Assembly (NCBI GenBank): GCA_003215795.1
Contig: QCJV01000005.1
Location: forward strand, 1-64,000
Direction of reading: 5' to 3'
DNA length: 64,000 nucleotides
Source: Prochlorococcus sp. AG-409-F19
Lineage (GTDB): Bacteria; Cyanobacteriota; Cyanobacteriia; PCC-6307; Cyanobiaceae
The position numbers and the translations under genes were made by a program. The notes under the pieces were generated by a model. That model saw only the letters and a list, made by a program, of their open reading frames with translations, was not told the DNA's origin and made no database searches. How positions within the stretch are numbered: position 1 is the first letter of the stretch; every line of letters begins with the position of its first letter. Below are positions 29,069 through 40,460 of the stretch, piece after piece.

Positions 29069-29911
29069 TTAGTATTTTTGCAGGAGATTTTCTAGTATAT
29101 ACCAATCATCAAATAGTGAAATTTCCTCAAGTACTCTAATGTATCCCTTACTCGTTAATAGTTGATATATTTGAGACCTGTTGTTTTTATGCCAGTTATG
29201 CTCGACAGTAATAATATTGATTTTTCTTTCGTTGAAATTATATGATTTTAGGATTTCCAACTCACTACCTTCAGTATCTATTGACATATAGTCAATAGTT
29301 TTTGGAGCTTTGTGAAAGTCCAATAAATCATTAAGAGATATTGTTTCTACAATACTTTTAGTTGATTTGCTTAACCTTATTCTCGAAGCCCAGTCTCCAT
29401 TATTTGCAAATTCCTTTAGGCCAGATAATCCTGGCTCAGCCGAACCCTCATTATCAACCTCTAGAAAAGTTAAATATTGACCACTTTTAGGATATACGCA
29501 TCTTTTATCGATTTTACATAACCTATTCCTAGTCAGAGCATCCTGCCAGATTGTTGCAGGTTCAACAAGGATTCCATTCCAGCCTAATTCTTTTTCAAGT
29601 AGAAGAGTGTTGCTATTTGTAACCCCATCAGTAGCTCCAAACTCTACAAAAAAGTTTTGATTTTTCGGCTCACTATTTGCAGCAACGAACAAGTCTTGAG
29701 CTAATTGTGAGGTTGACTTAGTAAGCAATCTAGATATCTTTTCTTTCTTTTTCTTAGTTAGTTTATTAAACAAATATACATAGTGGGGTAGTTGGCTAAC
29801 TTGCTCAGCCTTATCTTTTCTTATCAATTCGAAACCGGTAATACCTATAACTGATTGAACAAGTAATTTTATATCTTTGAATTTATTTATAAAATCAATA
29901 TTAGTGAACAT
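29069..29911 (-). CDS. FkbM-family methyltransferase
   Basis: FFVEFGATDGVTNSNTLLLEKELGWNGILVEPA ... IDYMSIDTEGSELEILKSY. Confidence 0.85.
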   Translation of the reverse strand: MFTNIDFINKFKDIKLLVQSVIGITGFELIRKDKAEQVSQLPHYVYLFNKLTKKKKEKISRLLTKSTSQLAQDLFVAANSEPKNQNFFVEFGATDGVTNSNTLLLEKELGWNGILVEPATIWQDALTRNRLCKIDKRCVYPKSGQYLTFLEVDNEGSAEPGLSGLKEFANNGDWASRIRLSKSTKSIVETISLNDLLDFHKAPKTIDYMSIDTEGSELEILKSYNFNERKINIITVEHNWHKNNRSQIYQLLTSKGYIRVLEEISLFDDWYILENLLQKY

Positions 29912-29919
29912 AATACATT

Positions 29920-30846
29920 CTAAAATTTGTTGTAATGCTTTCTATTCATAAGATTTTTGGGGTTGTTCAGGAAGTCATTTAATATATATTTGACTATTCC
30001 AATACTAACAAACTTTAAGATAGAGCGTCTTGAGGATCGACATGAAATTGGGTAGCCATATGTTCTTGATGATCTTTGTTGTTTCCTTAACTTATTTAGG
30101 TAACTCTTAGTCCGATCCTTGTTATTTATACCTCCCCCGCCTCTTAAGTATTTTGTCGGATAATAATGGGCTGTTAATGATTTTCTTGATGCCCCAACAT
30201 TTTTTTGTTGAGATGATCCATGTATTAATGATGGATGCCAAAGGAGAACATCGCCTTTTTCGAGAACAATGGATTTTTTTTTATACTTCCCCGCTTCTTG
30301 TAATGACCATTCAACGAACTCGTTGTGATTGAGGCCCACCCATTTATTTGAGCCACTTAGATGAGATTCTGGATAAATATGAAATGATCCTCCACTTCCG
30401 TCAATGTCTTCCAGTGCGACCCAAGCCCCAATTAGATGCCCCATAGGATTTGTGTCAAGGTACCAAGTGTCGATGTGGTCAACAGTCCCGGTAGACTTAT
30501 CAAAAAACATATTTTGCCACATGCAGAAATCATTTTCATCTGAGACTTCTGTTAAGGCATTTAAGATTTCGATTGATTGAAGAATATTTCTACCTGCTTC
30601 TGAAAGCTTTCTTGCCCATGCTAAATCTGTGAAATTTTCAAATGAACAACCTAGCAATCCATACTCATCTATGTCAGAGGAAACTCGTCTCCAGTTATGC
30701 TCAGATTGAGAATAATAAAGTTTATTTGATTGTTTGAATTCTTCTAGTTCTCTAAGTATACGATCTACTTTGTCTGACTTGATTAGTGATGGGAATACTT
30801 TGTACCCTAGTGCTTTATAATCATTCTTAGCAGTTGCTATTCCCAC
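29920..30846 (-). CDS. Phytanoyl-CoA dioxygenase family protein
   Basis: VDHIDTWYLDTNPMGHLIGAWVALEDIDGSGGSFHIYPESH ... LEKGDVLLWHPSLIHGSSQ. Confidence 0.85.
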   Translation of the reverse strand: MGIATAKNDYKALGYKVFPSLIKSDKVDRILRELEEFKQSNKLYYSQSEHNWRRVSSDIDEYGLLGCSFENFTDLAWARKLSEAGRNILQSIEILNALTEVSDENDFCMWQNMFFDKSTGTVDHIDTWYLDTNPMGHLIGAWVALEDIDGSGGSFHIYPESHLSGSNKWVGLNHNEFVEWSLQEAGKYKKKSIVLEKGDVLLWHPSLIHGSSQQKNVGASRKSLTAHYYPTKYLRGGGGINNKDRTKSYLNKLRKQQRSSRTYGYPISCRSSRRSILKFVSIGIVKYILNDFLNNPKNLMNRKHYNKF

Positions 30847-31085
30847 AGTTGAATCTTTTTTTAAAAATTATATCAATCAAGGGAACTATTGTCAACTATA
30901 TCCCCTCTATTTATGATAAAGCTTATGCCTTGATTCTTTAAAACAAGGAACACTTTAATATTCCTTTGATTTCCACCTGAATTATAATAGTTTGGTATTG
31001 TACAATCTTATTGTTAGGTTTATAGCTGCCGACTAATCTAGTATAGATGTTTGCATTTGCTCTTTGAGAAGCTATATTTCTTAGT

Positions 31086-32990
31086 ATGCATATTCTTAGA
31101 GTCTTAGTTAAAAATATTTTAAGTCTCCCTCAAATGAGAAGACGATATATTCTAATAGTTATTGACTCTTTAGTTTTTATTTTCAGTATTTCATTTGCTT
31201 TTTTTCTAAGTACTTCTAATAGTATTGAAAGCTTATTTTATGATGAATATATTTGGTTGATACCCTCTTTCCTTTTTATAGGTATTCCTTTATATGCTTT
31301 TACTGGTCAATATCAAGGCATTACTCGATATGTAGGCAGTTCAGCTATTTATCGACTTGCCTTAAGGAATTTTATTCTATGCATCTTGATAGCTGTTTTT
31401 GGTTTTTTCTCGACGGCTAGTTTTCTCCCTCAAAAGACATGGATTTTAACTTGGGTTTTACTTACGGTACTTATCGGTTTAATTAAGTTTGCTTTAAGAG
31501 ATTTACTTATTCGAATTGGAGGCTCGTCTTTAAATAAAATTCGTAAGGTAGCTATATTTGGCACTGGATCTGAAGCTGCTCAGCTTTTTGCAGCTCTACG
31601 AATATCAGATAAATATAGAGTTATTGCATTTTTTGGAGAGGATAATCAACTATGGAGGCGAAGCCTTTATGGAATTCCTATCTATCCTCCATCCAAGCTT
31701 CTCCAATTAAGTACACAGTTAGATCAGGTTCTTCTGGCAGACAGGTCATTAAGTAAGGCAAGAAGGAAGGATCTTCTTAATGAATTGCAGGAACTTCGCT
31801 TGGCAGTTTTAGAAGTTCCTTCAATTGACGAAATTGCTAGTGGAGCTGCAAGAATTGACTCATTAAAACCTATAGCGATAGAGGATTTATTAGGTCGAAA
31901 TAGCATTGATCCAATACTAAATCTCTTAGGACCAGGAATTAATAACTCAGTTATTTTTATAACTGGGGCTGGAGGATCTATAGGTTCTGAACTTTGCAGA
32001 CAAATACTAAAGTTAAATCCAACTAAAATGATTATTCTTGACAATAGTGAATCCAGTCTCTATTTTATTGATAAGGAGCTCCGTAGTCAAAATGATAATC
32101 AATCAATTATTAAAACAGTTTTAGGATCCGCATGTGACAAGTATTTAATTTCTCAGATTTTTATAAATGAAGGTGTAAATGTTGTTTTTCATGCTGCGGC
32201 ATATAAGCATGTTCCTATAGTAGAATTAAATGCAATTCAAGGAATATATAATAATGTTATTTCAACTAAGGTTTTATGTGAAGCAGCATACTTAGCAAAT
32301 ATAAAAAAGCTTATTTTAATTTCTACTGATAAGGCTGTTAGGCCAACCAATGTAATGGGTGCATCAAAACGCCTTGCTGAATTGATTGTGCAAGCATTTT
32401 CTCAGAAAGTAATTTCTGAAGAAATATCTGCTGAGTCAAAAACAATTTTTGGAATGGTTCGTTTTGGGAATGTTTTGGATTCTTCAGGTTCCGTAGTCCC
32501 ACTTTTTAGGGAACAGATTGCTGCTGGAGGGCCAATTACACTAACTGATCCTAAGGTGGTTAGATATTTTATGACTATTCCAGAGGCGGCTCAACTAGTT
32601 TTGCAGGCAACTGTTTTGGCAGAAGGTGGGGATGTTTTTTTGTTAGACATGGGAAAACAAATGTTTATAAAAGAATTAGCAGAGCAAATGATTCGTTTAA
32701 GTGGTTTAACACTGAAGAATACACTTAATCCAGATGGAGATATAGAAATTATTGTTACTGGACTCAGACCAGGAGAGAAGTTATATGAAGAGCTATTAAT
32801 TGACGCACAGTCAAAAGCAACAGAACATCCATTGATATTTAGAGGTGTTGAGAAATCAATCCCATATGATTATTTAATTTGTGAAATTAATAAATTAGAG
32901 GATTATCTAAGGAAGAGAGATAAATTAAAAGTAATAGAAACTCTTTCCTCTCTAATTCCAGAATGGGATAAAAGTAAATCTTATTTATAA
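31086..32990 (+). CDS. CapD/WbpM-like nucleoside-diphosphate-sugar 4,6-dehydratase
   Basis: N-terminal TM region; FITGAGGSIGSELCRQIL; ISTDKAVRPTNVMGASKRLAEL. Confidence 0.9.
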   Translation: MHILRVLVKNILSLPQMRRRYILIVIDSLVFIFSISFAFFLSTSNSIESLFYDEYIWLIPSFLFIGIPLYAFTGQYQGITRYVGSSAIYRLALRNFILCILIAVFGFFSTASFLPQKTWILTWVLLTVLIGLIKFALRDLLIRIGGSSLNKIRKVAIFGTGSEAAQLFAALRISDKYRVIAFFGEDNQLWRRSLYGIPIYPPSKLLQLSTQLDQVLLADRSLSKARRKDLLNELQELRLAVLEVPSIDEIASGAARIDSLKPIAIEDLLGRNSIDPILNLLGPGINNSVIFITGAGGSIGSELCRQILKLNPTKMIILDNSESSLYFIDKELRSQNDNQSIIKTVLGSACDKYLISQIFINEGVNVVFHAAAYKHVPIVELNAIQGIYNNVISTKVLCEAAYLANIKKLILISTDKAVRPTNVMGASKRLAELIVQAFSQKVISEEISAESKTIFGMVRFGNVLDSSGSVVPLFREQIAAGGPITLTDPKVVRYFMTIPEAAQLVLQATVLAEGGDVFLLDMGKQMFIKELAEQMIRLSGLTLKNTLNPDGDIEIIVTGLRPGEKLYEELLIDAQSKATEHPLIFRGVEKSIPYDYLICEINKLEDYLRKRDKLKVIETLSSLIPEWDKSKSYL

Positions 32991-34090
32991 TTTCTGAGAC
33001 CAACTCTTTCTGCATTGTAATTTGATTTTCTCATCATTTCTTCACACCAATATATGTTTTCTATATACCAATTAACTGTTAATTCAAGGCCTTCTTCAAA
33101 ACTATGTTTAGGCTTCCACCCTAGTTCCTCATTAATCCTTGAGAAATTAATTGAGTATCTCTGATCATGGCCAGGGCGATCCTCCACTAGTGTAATTAGA
33201 TTCTTTAAAGTATCTTCTTTTTTTAGCTTTCTGTCCATGATATTACAAATAGACTCTAAAACTTCTTTATTAGTCTTTTCAGCATTACCTCCAATACAAT
33301 AACTCTCTCCAATTCTTCCATTAATAGCTGTCAGTAATATAGCCTCAACATGGTCTTCAACGTAAAGCCAATCTCGTACGTTTAGACCTTTTCCATACAA
33401 GGGGATTTTCTTATTATTAAAGGCTTTATAAATTGCTAATGGTATTAACTTCTCTGGAAATTGCCATGGACCATAATTATTACTACAATTTGTAATCACA
33501 ATTGGCAGCCCATACGTATGATGCCATGCATTGACTAAATGATCACTAGCAGCCTTTGAAGCTGAATATGGGGAACGAGGGTCATATGGCGTTGATTCTG
33601 AAAATTGACCTATTGCACCTAATGATCCAAATACTTCATCGGTACTAACGTGATGAAATCTAAAACTCTCTTTTTTATTTGAGGGTAATTTTTGCCAATA
33701 TTTTAGTGCTGACTGAAGTAAGTTAAAGGTTCCAATTATATTGCTTTTAATAAATAGATCTGGACCATCTATTGATCTATCAACATGACTTTCTGCTGCT
33801 AAATGTATAATTAAATCAGGCTCTATATCAAAGATAACTTTTTCAGTTAGAGTTTCGTCAGCTAAATCAAGTTGTATAAAATAGTACTTACTTTCTTTCG
33901 ATTGCCCTAACTTTTTAATTACTTTGTCAAGGCTTGTTAAATCGCTAACCTTACCGACCTTATCTATATTAAAAATCTCTGCATCTGTAGACTTTAAAAG
34001 TTTTCTAATGACGGCACCTCCAATAAAACCGCATCCACCTGTGACCAATATTTTTTTTATATTCTCTGGAATTGAGACTGAGGTGCTCAT
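32981..34090 (-). CDS. rfbB: dTDP-glucose 4,6-dehydratase
   Basis: ILVTGGCGFIGGAVIRKLL, HVSTDEVFGSLG, PYSASKAASDHLVNAW. Confidence 0.95.
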   Translation of the reverse strand: MSTSVSIPENIKKILVTGGCGFIGGAVIRKLLKSTDAEIFNIDKVGKVSDLTSLDKVIKKLGQSKESKYYFIQLDLADETLTEKVIFDIEPDLIIHLAAESHVDRSIDGPDLFIKSNIIGTFNLLQSALKYWQKLPSNKKESFRFHHVSTDEVFGSLGAIGQFSESTPYDPRSPYSASKAASDHLVNAWHHTYGLPIVITNCSNNYGPWQFPEKLIPLAIYKAFNNKKIPLYGKGLNVRDWLYVEDHVEAILLTAINGRIGESYCIGGNAEKTNKEVLESICNIMDRKLKKEDTLKNLITLVEDRPGHDQRYSINFSRINEELGWKPKHSFEEGLELTVNWYIENIYWCEEMMRKSNYNAERVGLRNYK

Positions 34091-34094
34091 GAAG

Positions 34095-34997
34095 TTAAAT
34101 TAACGAAATTTGATTCAATATATCCTTTAAGGCTACTCTCCAATTTATAGGTTTAAGATTAAGAGATGTAATTGTTTGATTACAGTCTAACAATGAAAAT
34201 TTAGGCCTTTTGGCAGGAGTCGAGTATTCTTCGGTAGTTATTGGATTTATAAGTGCAGAATTAGATATTAATTTTAACCCTTGACTTATTTCTTTAATCG
34301 CAAAAGCTAAGTCATACCAACTCGCTACACCAGCATCAGAGAAATGTAATATTGATGATATATCTTTTGATTCTTTCTTAACTTCGATTAACCTCCAACA
34401 TGCTTTTGATAATGAAAAAATACTCGTAGGTGATCCTATTTGATCAGATATAATATTTAGTTGTTTTTGGGTTCTAAGGAGATTTAATATAGTTAATGCA
34501 AAATTTGAACCATAAGGTCCTATTAACCAGCTAGTCCTTAAAATTGTGCCTTGATTTGAATCGAATAGATAATCTTCAATAGCTTGCTCTCCAATCGCCT
34601 TACTTTTACCATATGTATTTATAGGGTCCCTTTTATGATTAGTTTTATATGGATGATTCTGATTACCATTAAAAACATAATCAGTGCTTATTTGAATCAT
34701 TTCACCACCTAATTCTTTGAGTGATTGTGCGAAAGCTTTTGGAGCAAGAGCATTGATTTTTAGGACTTTATTTTTTTCTGATTCTGCTTTGTCTACAGCA
34801 GTATAAGCACCTGCATTGATTAACCAATCTGGTCTTTGTTCAAATATCAGTGATTTGCATCCCTCTATATTCTCTAGATCAAGTTCATTTCTAGTGATTC
34901 TTATTAATTCAATGTTTTGATTGTTAATTTGCTTTGGGGCCATGGAAATCAATGCTTTTCCTAATTGACCATTGGCCCCTGTGATAATTATCTTCAT
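34095..34997 (-). CDS. rfbD: dTDP-4-dehydrorhamnose reductase
   Basis: MKIIITGANGQLGKALI, QISTDYVFNG, YGKSKAIGEQAI. Confidence 0.93.
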   Translation of the reverse strand: MKIIITGANGQLGKALISMAPKQINNQNIELIRITRNELDLENIEGCKSLIFEQRPDWLINAGAYTAVDKAESEKNKVLKINALAPKAFAQSLKELGGEMIQISTDYVFNGNQNHPYKTNHKRDPINTYGKSKAIGEQAIEDYLFDSNQGTILRTSWLIGPYGSNFALTILNLLRTQKQLNIISDQIGSPTSIFSLSKACWRLIEVKKESKDISSILHFSDAGVASWYDLAFAIKEISQGLKLISNSALINPITTEEYSTPAKRPKFSLLDCNQTITSLNLKPINWRVALKDILNQISLI

Positions 34998-35572
34998 AAG
35001 AATAAGTCTGATGCTTTTAACTGATTAAGATTTAATGCTTGCTTATCTTTACTTGATAGCTTTGGATTCTTAATGTTTTCTGGCCAATTAATTGAAATAG
35101 TTGGGTCATCCCAGCAAATTGAACGTTCAGATTCTTTATTCCATAAATTTGTTACTTTATAAAGAACCTTTGCATGTTTACTAAGTGTTAAGAAACCATG
35201 AGCAAATCCACTAGGAATCCATAATTGATGATGATTGTCAGAACTTATAAATGCACCTACCCAGGTCCCATAAGTCGGCGATTGGATTCTAATATCTACT
35301 GCTACATCATATATTTCTCCTTCTAAACAACTGATTAGTTTACCTTGCTCAAAAGGAGGAATCTGATAGTGCATTCCCCTTAGAACACCTTTGTAAGAGA
35401 ACGAAAGGTTATCCTGTAAGAAGATGATACTTTCTCCAAGAAGTTCATTAAATTTATTTGAATTCCAACTTTCATAAAAATAGCCTCTACTGTCTTTAAT
35501 AGTTTTAGGAATAATTAATGAAGGACCCTTAATATATCTTCCTGAGTTGTTTTTAAGTAATTTGATTTCCAT
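34994..35572 (-). CDS. rfbC: dTDP-4-dehydrorhamnose 3,5-epimerase
   Basis: DSRGYFYESWN, VLRGMHYQIPPFEQGKLISCLEGEIYDVAVDIR, GFAHGFLTL. Confidence 0.95.
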   Translation of the reverse strand: MEIKLLKNNSGRYIKGPSLIIPKTIKDSRGYFYESWNSNKFNELLGESIIFLQDNLSFSYKGVLRGMHYQIPPFEQGKLISCLEGEIYDVAVDIRIQSPTYGTWVGAFISSDNHHQLWIPSGFAHGFLTLSKHAKVLYKVTNLWNKESERSICWDDPTISINWPENIKNPKLSSKDKQALNLNQLKASDLFL

Positions 35573-35595
35573 TTTTTATTTTAAAAGATTTAAGA

Positions 35596-36498
35596 TTAAC
35601 TTTTCCTCTTATAAGGATCTTCAAGAAGTTTAAGTAAATATTTACCATACCCACTTTTGACCGAGCTTTCTGAAATTCTAATTAAATCATTATCACTAAT
35701 CCAACCATTTCTCCATGCCACTTCTTCTGGACAGCCTACTTTCAGCCCTTGACGCTGTTCTAAGGTGTGAACATATCCAGATGCTTGATATAGAGAGTCA
35801 AATGTACCTGTATCAAGCCATGCCATTCCTCTACCTAACAATTCCACATTTAAACATCCCTCAGATAGATACATTTGATTAATACTTGTTATTTCCAATT
35901 CTCCTCTATTTGAAGGTTTGACAGCTTTTGCTCTTTCAACAACTGTATTATCATAAAAATATAACCCAGTTATTGCATATCTACTTAGTGGATTTTTAGG
36001 CTTCTCTTCAATATTTATTGCTTTAAAATTTTCGTCAAAATCTATAACACCATATCGTTCGGGATCGCTAACGGGATATGCGAACACTGTGCCGCCTTGA
36101 ATTTGAGCAGAAGCTTTTACAAGTTGAGGGATAAGCCCAAAACCATGAAATAAATTATCTCCTAGAACCATTGCCACTGATTGTTCATTAAGAAACTGAG
36201 CTCCTATAAGAAAAGCTTCTGCAAGACCAGCAGGTTTCTCTTGAATTTCATAATAGATTTCCATGCCAAATTGACTTCCATCTCCAAGTAATCTTTTAAA
36301 TGAAGGATGGTCTTGAGGAGTGGTGATTATTAGAATTTCTTTCAACCCTGCCAACATGAGTGTTGTAAGAGGATAATAGATCATAGGCTTATCATATACT
36401 GGAAGTAATTGTTTGCTAATTGCATGAGTAATTGGATATAGCCTAGAACCCGTTCCACCAGCAAGAATTATGCCTTTTCTTTTTTGGGATTCTTTCAT
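35596..36498 (-). CDS. rfbA: Glucose-1-phosphate thymidylyltransferase
   Basis: [37 protein letters not shown]. Confidence 0.97.
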   Translation of the reverse strand: MKESQKRKGIILAGGTGSRLYPITHAISKQLLPVYDKPMIYYPLTTLMLAGLKEILIITTPQDHPSFKRLLGDGSQFGMEIYYEIQEKPAGLAEAFLIGAQFLNEQSVAMVLGDNLFHGFGLIPQLVKASAQIQGGTVFAYPVSDPERYGVIDFDENFKAINIEEKPKNPLSRYAITGLYFYDNTVVERAKAVKPSNRGELEITSINQMYLSEGCLNVELLGRGMAWLDTGTFDSLYQASGYVHTLEQRQGLKVGCPEEVAWRNGWISDNDLIRISESSVKSGYGKYLLKLLEDPYKRKS

Positions 36499-36508
36499 AT
36501 TCCTAGAA

Positions 36509-38086
36509 TTAAACAGAGTCTAATACTATCCATCCAATAATTGGTTTATCTTGAAGTTTATATTCTTCTATAAATTGCTTTAGCTGTTCTCTTTTTGTTG
36601 TGCCAATAGACGATAGCAATAGTATTTTTGAGGATGCTTTTAAATTAACTAAATTATTTGAAATAGCTAGATTTCTATTTTTTAAACGCTCTCTTAATAA
36701 GTTACAAAAAAACTTTAATTCAGTCGACATTACTTCTTCAAGATTAATTATTGAAATATCTGAATTATTTGGATCAGATAGAGGCCCTTCAATTAGTAAA
36801 TCTACAGTATTCTGCCATGTATCAATAGAGTCTCTTGATAATGATCTCATCAAGGGGAATGGAAGAGCTCCCTTCAACTCATCAACCTCATAGATTATTC
36901 CAGTTTTTTTATCATAAATTAAACCAATAATGCATCCAAAAATTATTCCAAGAAATAGACCAGATAATGCAATTCTTTTTTTGTTTGGTGCTACTTGAGC
37001 ATCAAGTAGTGTTGGGGTTGATATTAATTCCCATGAATTAGACTGTCTTGCCTTTTCAAGATTAAGGCCACCTAGCTGAACTTCTAAATCTGCGAGAATA
37101 TATTCCTCTCTTTGTGCTTTCCTTTTTAAACCTCTGTACTCTAAGAGAATTTCGCTGGGTCTCTTTAATGAGTCTTTTAAGCTTTTAATCTTAGACTCAA
37201 GATTTAGAATAATTTTAGAACTAGGCTTTAGTAATGCTGACTTTGTAACTAGTTCGGCTTCCAAGCGGGATAATTTTGAAAAATGGTTAGCGTATCTTCT
37301 TGTGCTTATTTGATTTCCCGCGCCAGTTGGAATGCTATTACCATTAGATTCTTCTAATGGTTGCTTGAAGGAACTGTAAGTTGTGGTTAAAGGAATCATT
37401 CCATCAGGTTCACCAAGACTATTTTCAGTTGCAAATCTCTGAAAATCTTTTAAGGATTGCTCTGATTGAACCTTCATCTTTTCTATTTGTCCTTTCAAAT
37501 AATCAATACCTTGGTCAATCCCTTTTCTACGATCTCTACTAGAGTAATCTTTATAAGCCTTAGAAATCTTATTTAGAACAGGTAAAATAACTGATTTATC
37601 GTGATCTCTATATGCAATATTTAGAACTGACGTACTCTTAAGAAGTTCAATTTGGACTTGGTTTCGTAACCATTTTTTATAGCTTAATCGATCGGTTTTT
37701 ATACCTCTAATCTCCTTGCCTCTTTTCTCATAATCGTATACAGGCTTTAAAACAGAAGGACTTTTTAAAATCGTTACTTCTGTTTTTAGACCATCTGTAT
37801 TAGATTTATTTAAAATATCCTGAATGCCTGAACCAACCATGCCAGTATTAGATGATTTGCTATTGACGTCCAGCACAATTTGAAATTGACCCTCATATAG
37901 TGGTTTTAAGCTATAGGCGTAAATAATACTTAAGGCTAGTGTTGAGCCAGAAATGATTGATATTAAAGACTTCCTTCGAATTAAGGCGGAAAAGATTTGC
38001 CCTAAATCAATGTCATCGATCTGTTCATTATTAGCAAATGAATTAATTGGCTCTGATTTCTTGATAATTTCCACTTTATCCCTCAC
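36509..38086 (-). CDS. Wzz/GumC-like polysaccharide chain-length/export protein
   Basis: N-terminal TM plus Wzz domain, long coiled region, second TM; no Walker A visible. Confidence 0.8.
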   Translation of the reverse strand: MRDKVEIIKKSEPINSFANNEQIDDIDLGQIFSALIRRKSLISIISGSTLALSIIYAYSLKPLYEGQFQIVLDVNSKSSNTGMVGSGIQDILNKSNTDGLKTEVTILKSPSVLKPVYDYEKRGKEIRGIKTDRLSYKKWLRNQVQIELLKSTSVLNIAYRDHDKSVILPVLNKISKAYKDYSSRDRRKGIDQGIDYLKGQIEKMKVQSEQSLKDFQRFATENSLGEPDGMIPLTTTYSSFKQPLEESNGNSIPTGAGNQISTRRYANHFSKLSRLEAELVTKSALLKPSSKIILNLESKIKSLKDSLKRPSEILLEYRGLKRKAQREEYILADLEVQLGGLNLEKARQSNSWELISTPTLLDAQVAPNKKRIALSGLFLGIIFGCIIGLIYDKKTGIIYEVDELKGALPFPLMRSLSRDSIDTWQNTVDLLIEGPLSDPNNSDISIINLEEVMSTELKFFCNLLRERLKNRNLAISNNLVNLKASSKILLLSSIGTTKREQLKQFIEEYKLQDKPIIGWIVLDSV

Positions 38087-39273
38087 TTAAATAAATTATA
38101 GAATGAATAGCTTGCTGCTATTGGAGTCCCAATTTTTGTTAAGACATCTGTTGTGGTTCCGAGAAGAGAATTTCTAATGTAAATCACGTCTCCACTCCTA
38201 AGCAATGGGTTCTTATAGCTTTCAACCCTTGCTCTGGAATTATATGAGAATCTTCTTCTGTCCAAATCACCATCATCATCAAAACGGACGAATTCTACTT
38301 TCCCACTTAATAACTCTTTCCCACCGGCTATTGCAATAGCATGATTAAGAGTTGATCCATTTGGAACAGTCACTGCTCCAGGAGAAATGATCTTACCGCT
38401 TACATAAACAGTTAGTACCTGAGGAGAAAGATTGCTTTTCTTAGCTTTTAATAGTTGTTCTCTTAAAACAAATTTGCTTTTGCTGACTGTAATTGTATCG
38501 CCATCAAAAACGCGTATATTTTGAGATTGATCTCCTTCAGTAAATAGCGAAAGAAAATTAATTTTAGCCTCTATTTTTCCACCACCATTTGTTTTGGTAT
38601 TTTTCCTAATAACTGATACTTTTGAGAGGTCAGAATATGATGTAACTCCTGATGCTGCCCTTATTGCATCAAAAACAGTTGGTAGAACTTGCTTGACATT
38701 TGAGGCGGATATTTCTGGTAACGAACCAAATATTGAAGAGTTGTCTAATTCTATTTGATTTGATTTTTGCCCATTTAATTCAATAGAATTTGGAGCGCCT
38801 TGAGAATTACTTAAAGTGTAGAATCCAGGCTTAGGTACAGCACCTGTAACATATACTCTTACAGGCCTATATTGAACTACTCTTGTATATATTATTGGAT
38901 CATTAACATATTTACTATATTTCTTTTGTAGTTCACCTGTTAGTTCTTTAACTGTATACCCCTCTGCATAGAAGTCTCTTAACTCAGGAAGGAACATATA
39001 ACCATCTGGTCCAATACTGAATATACCGCTAAACTCTGGAAGTCCTAAGAACTCAAGATATATTGCATCTCCAGGACCTAGAATATAGGATGTCTTGATA
39101 ATATTAGAAACTTTTGAATAATCCTCTTCTGAGTTTTTAGCAATTAAAGTATTATTTTTTAGATTAACTTTTATCTCTTCTGAATATAATTTAATATTAC
39201 TTTCTATAACCATAGATGAAATTAAAACGGTTGAAAGTGTAGTTAATGGAAATTTGAGTAGATATTTCAACAT
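38083..39273 (-). CDS. Wza-like polysaccharide export outer-membrane protein
   Basis: YILGPGDAIYLEFLGLPEFSGIFSIGPDGYMFLPELRDFYAEGYTVKEL plus SLBB-like repeats (VYVTGAVPKPGFYTL, VYVSGKIISPGAVTVPNGSTLNHAIAIAGG). Confidence 0.88.
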   Translation of the reverse strand: MLKYLLKFPLTTLSTVLISSMVIESNIKLYSEEIKVNLKNNTLIAKNSEEDYSKVSNIIKTSYILGPGDAIYLEFLGLPEFSGIFSIGPDGYMFLPELRDFYAEGYTVKELTGELQKKYSKYVNDPIIYTRVVQYRPVRVYVTGAVPKPGFYTLSNSQGAPNSIELNGQKSNQIELDNSSIFGSLPEISASNVKQVLPTVFDAIRAASGVTSYSDLSKVSVIRKNTKTNGGGKIEAKINFLSLFTEGDQSQNIRVFDGDTITVSKSKFVLREQLLKAKKSNLSPQVLTVYVSGKIISPGAVTVPNGSTLNHAIAIAGGKELLSGKVEFVRFDDDGDLDRRRFSYNSRARVESYKNPLLRSGDVIYIRNSLLGTTTDVLTKIGTPIAASYSFYNLFK

Positions 39274-40289
39274 GACCTAAGGCAGCGTGATGATTTCTGA
39301 ATAGAAATTTTCCATATTCTATATTAGTATACATCCACGTCTACGCAGAAAATTTCTTAATTCAGGCATTGTAAATTAAACCGTGTTTTATTAAATACCA
39401 TAGCTCCTGGCGCTAGAGGTGTTTGGAGCAACAGGCTTTATTGGATTTGCTTTAGTAAAATACTTTTGATTTATGTTTAAGAAGTTGATTGGAATTGATA
39501 ATCAAAATGATTATTTCAACCCTTCTCTTAAATTAGAAAGGTTGAAGTAGATCATTTGGAATGCTACTTTTTCTTTGATTCCTTTGTCTTTTGGTAAGCT
39601 TGACGTTGCGTACTTGCGTTCTTTGCTTTGAAAATTATTTCTATCGGTTCTGAAAGTATTATTAACCTAGATGCGTAAGCTCTCTGTTTAGTCTTCATTA
39701 GAAAAAACCTCTTCTTATAAGATCAATCTTCTGCTGGAATGCTAATGCCTTAGAACGATGCATGAAGTATCCTTTGAATAATCTTTTTGTTTTGCACAGA
39801 GGTTTGTTTTAGCAGGAGATGTTAAAATACTAATTAGTGGAGATGAGTTAGGAGAGCATACAGAAAGTCTTTTGAATTAATAAAAAAACCTAATAAATCG
39901 ATTCGGAACTCTTATCCTGATCTTTTAGGATATTTCCATTTGCATTGAAACTCTTTATTGTTTATGGGTATTTGGGGCAATAGGCCTGACACTATTTTTA
40001 TTTGCAAAGACTTTTCTCTGCGAAGAGCAAATTAAAGCATTAAATTAAGTACTGATAAAAAATAGAATGTACCTATATTTATGATTATTAGAAATCCATA
40101 TATAGAAAACTTCTTATACAAGGAAAAGTGAGTTCTCCATGAAAATTAAGTAAGAAATAAGGTGTTTCTTCAAATTTATCTCCACAAAATTTACTAAATC
40201 TAGGAAATAACAAACCAACAAAATTGTTTAAATATATTTAGATTCATGTCAATACTTTAGGTGAACAAGCAATAATAGATGATAAACCA

Positions 40290-40439
40290 ATGCAATATAG
40301 ATACGTTTTGGGAAAATATGCTGATGTTAATGCTTTAGTGGAATGGATGTATTGTTCACCTAATGACTTGATGGAAGTTGCTGAGTCTGATTTAGGTATA
40401 ATGGACAGGGAATTTTATAAGATAAATTTTTTTTCTTAG
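40290..40439 (+). CDS. Possible small protein of unknown function
   Basis: Reads MQYRYVLGKYADVNALVEWMYCSPNDLMEVAESDLGIMDREFYKINFFS*; not in supplied ORF list. Confidence 0.3.
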   Translation: MQYRYVLGKYADVNALVEWMYCSPNDLMEVAESDLGIMDREFYKINFFS

Positions 40440-40460
40440 TAAATAATTCAATTAATCATA

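Noticed and set aside
28092-29072. Three + strand ORFs (28092, 28638, 28881)
   Set aside because: Antisense to the 490-aa membrane protein; hydrophobic shadow ORFs
31724-32044. Antisense ORF in the CapD/WbpM-like gene
   Set aside because: Shadow ORF, no motif
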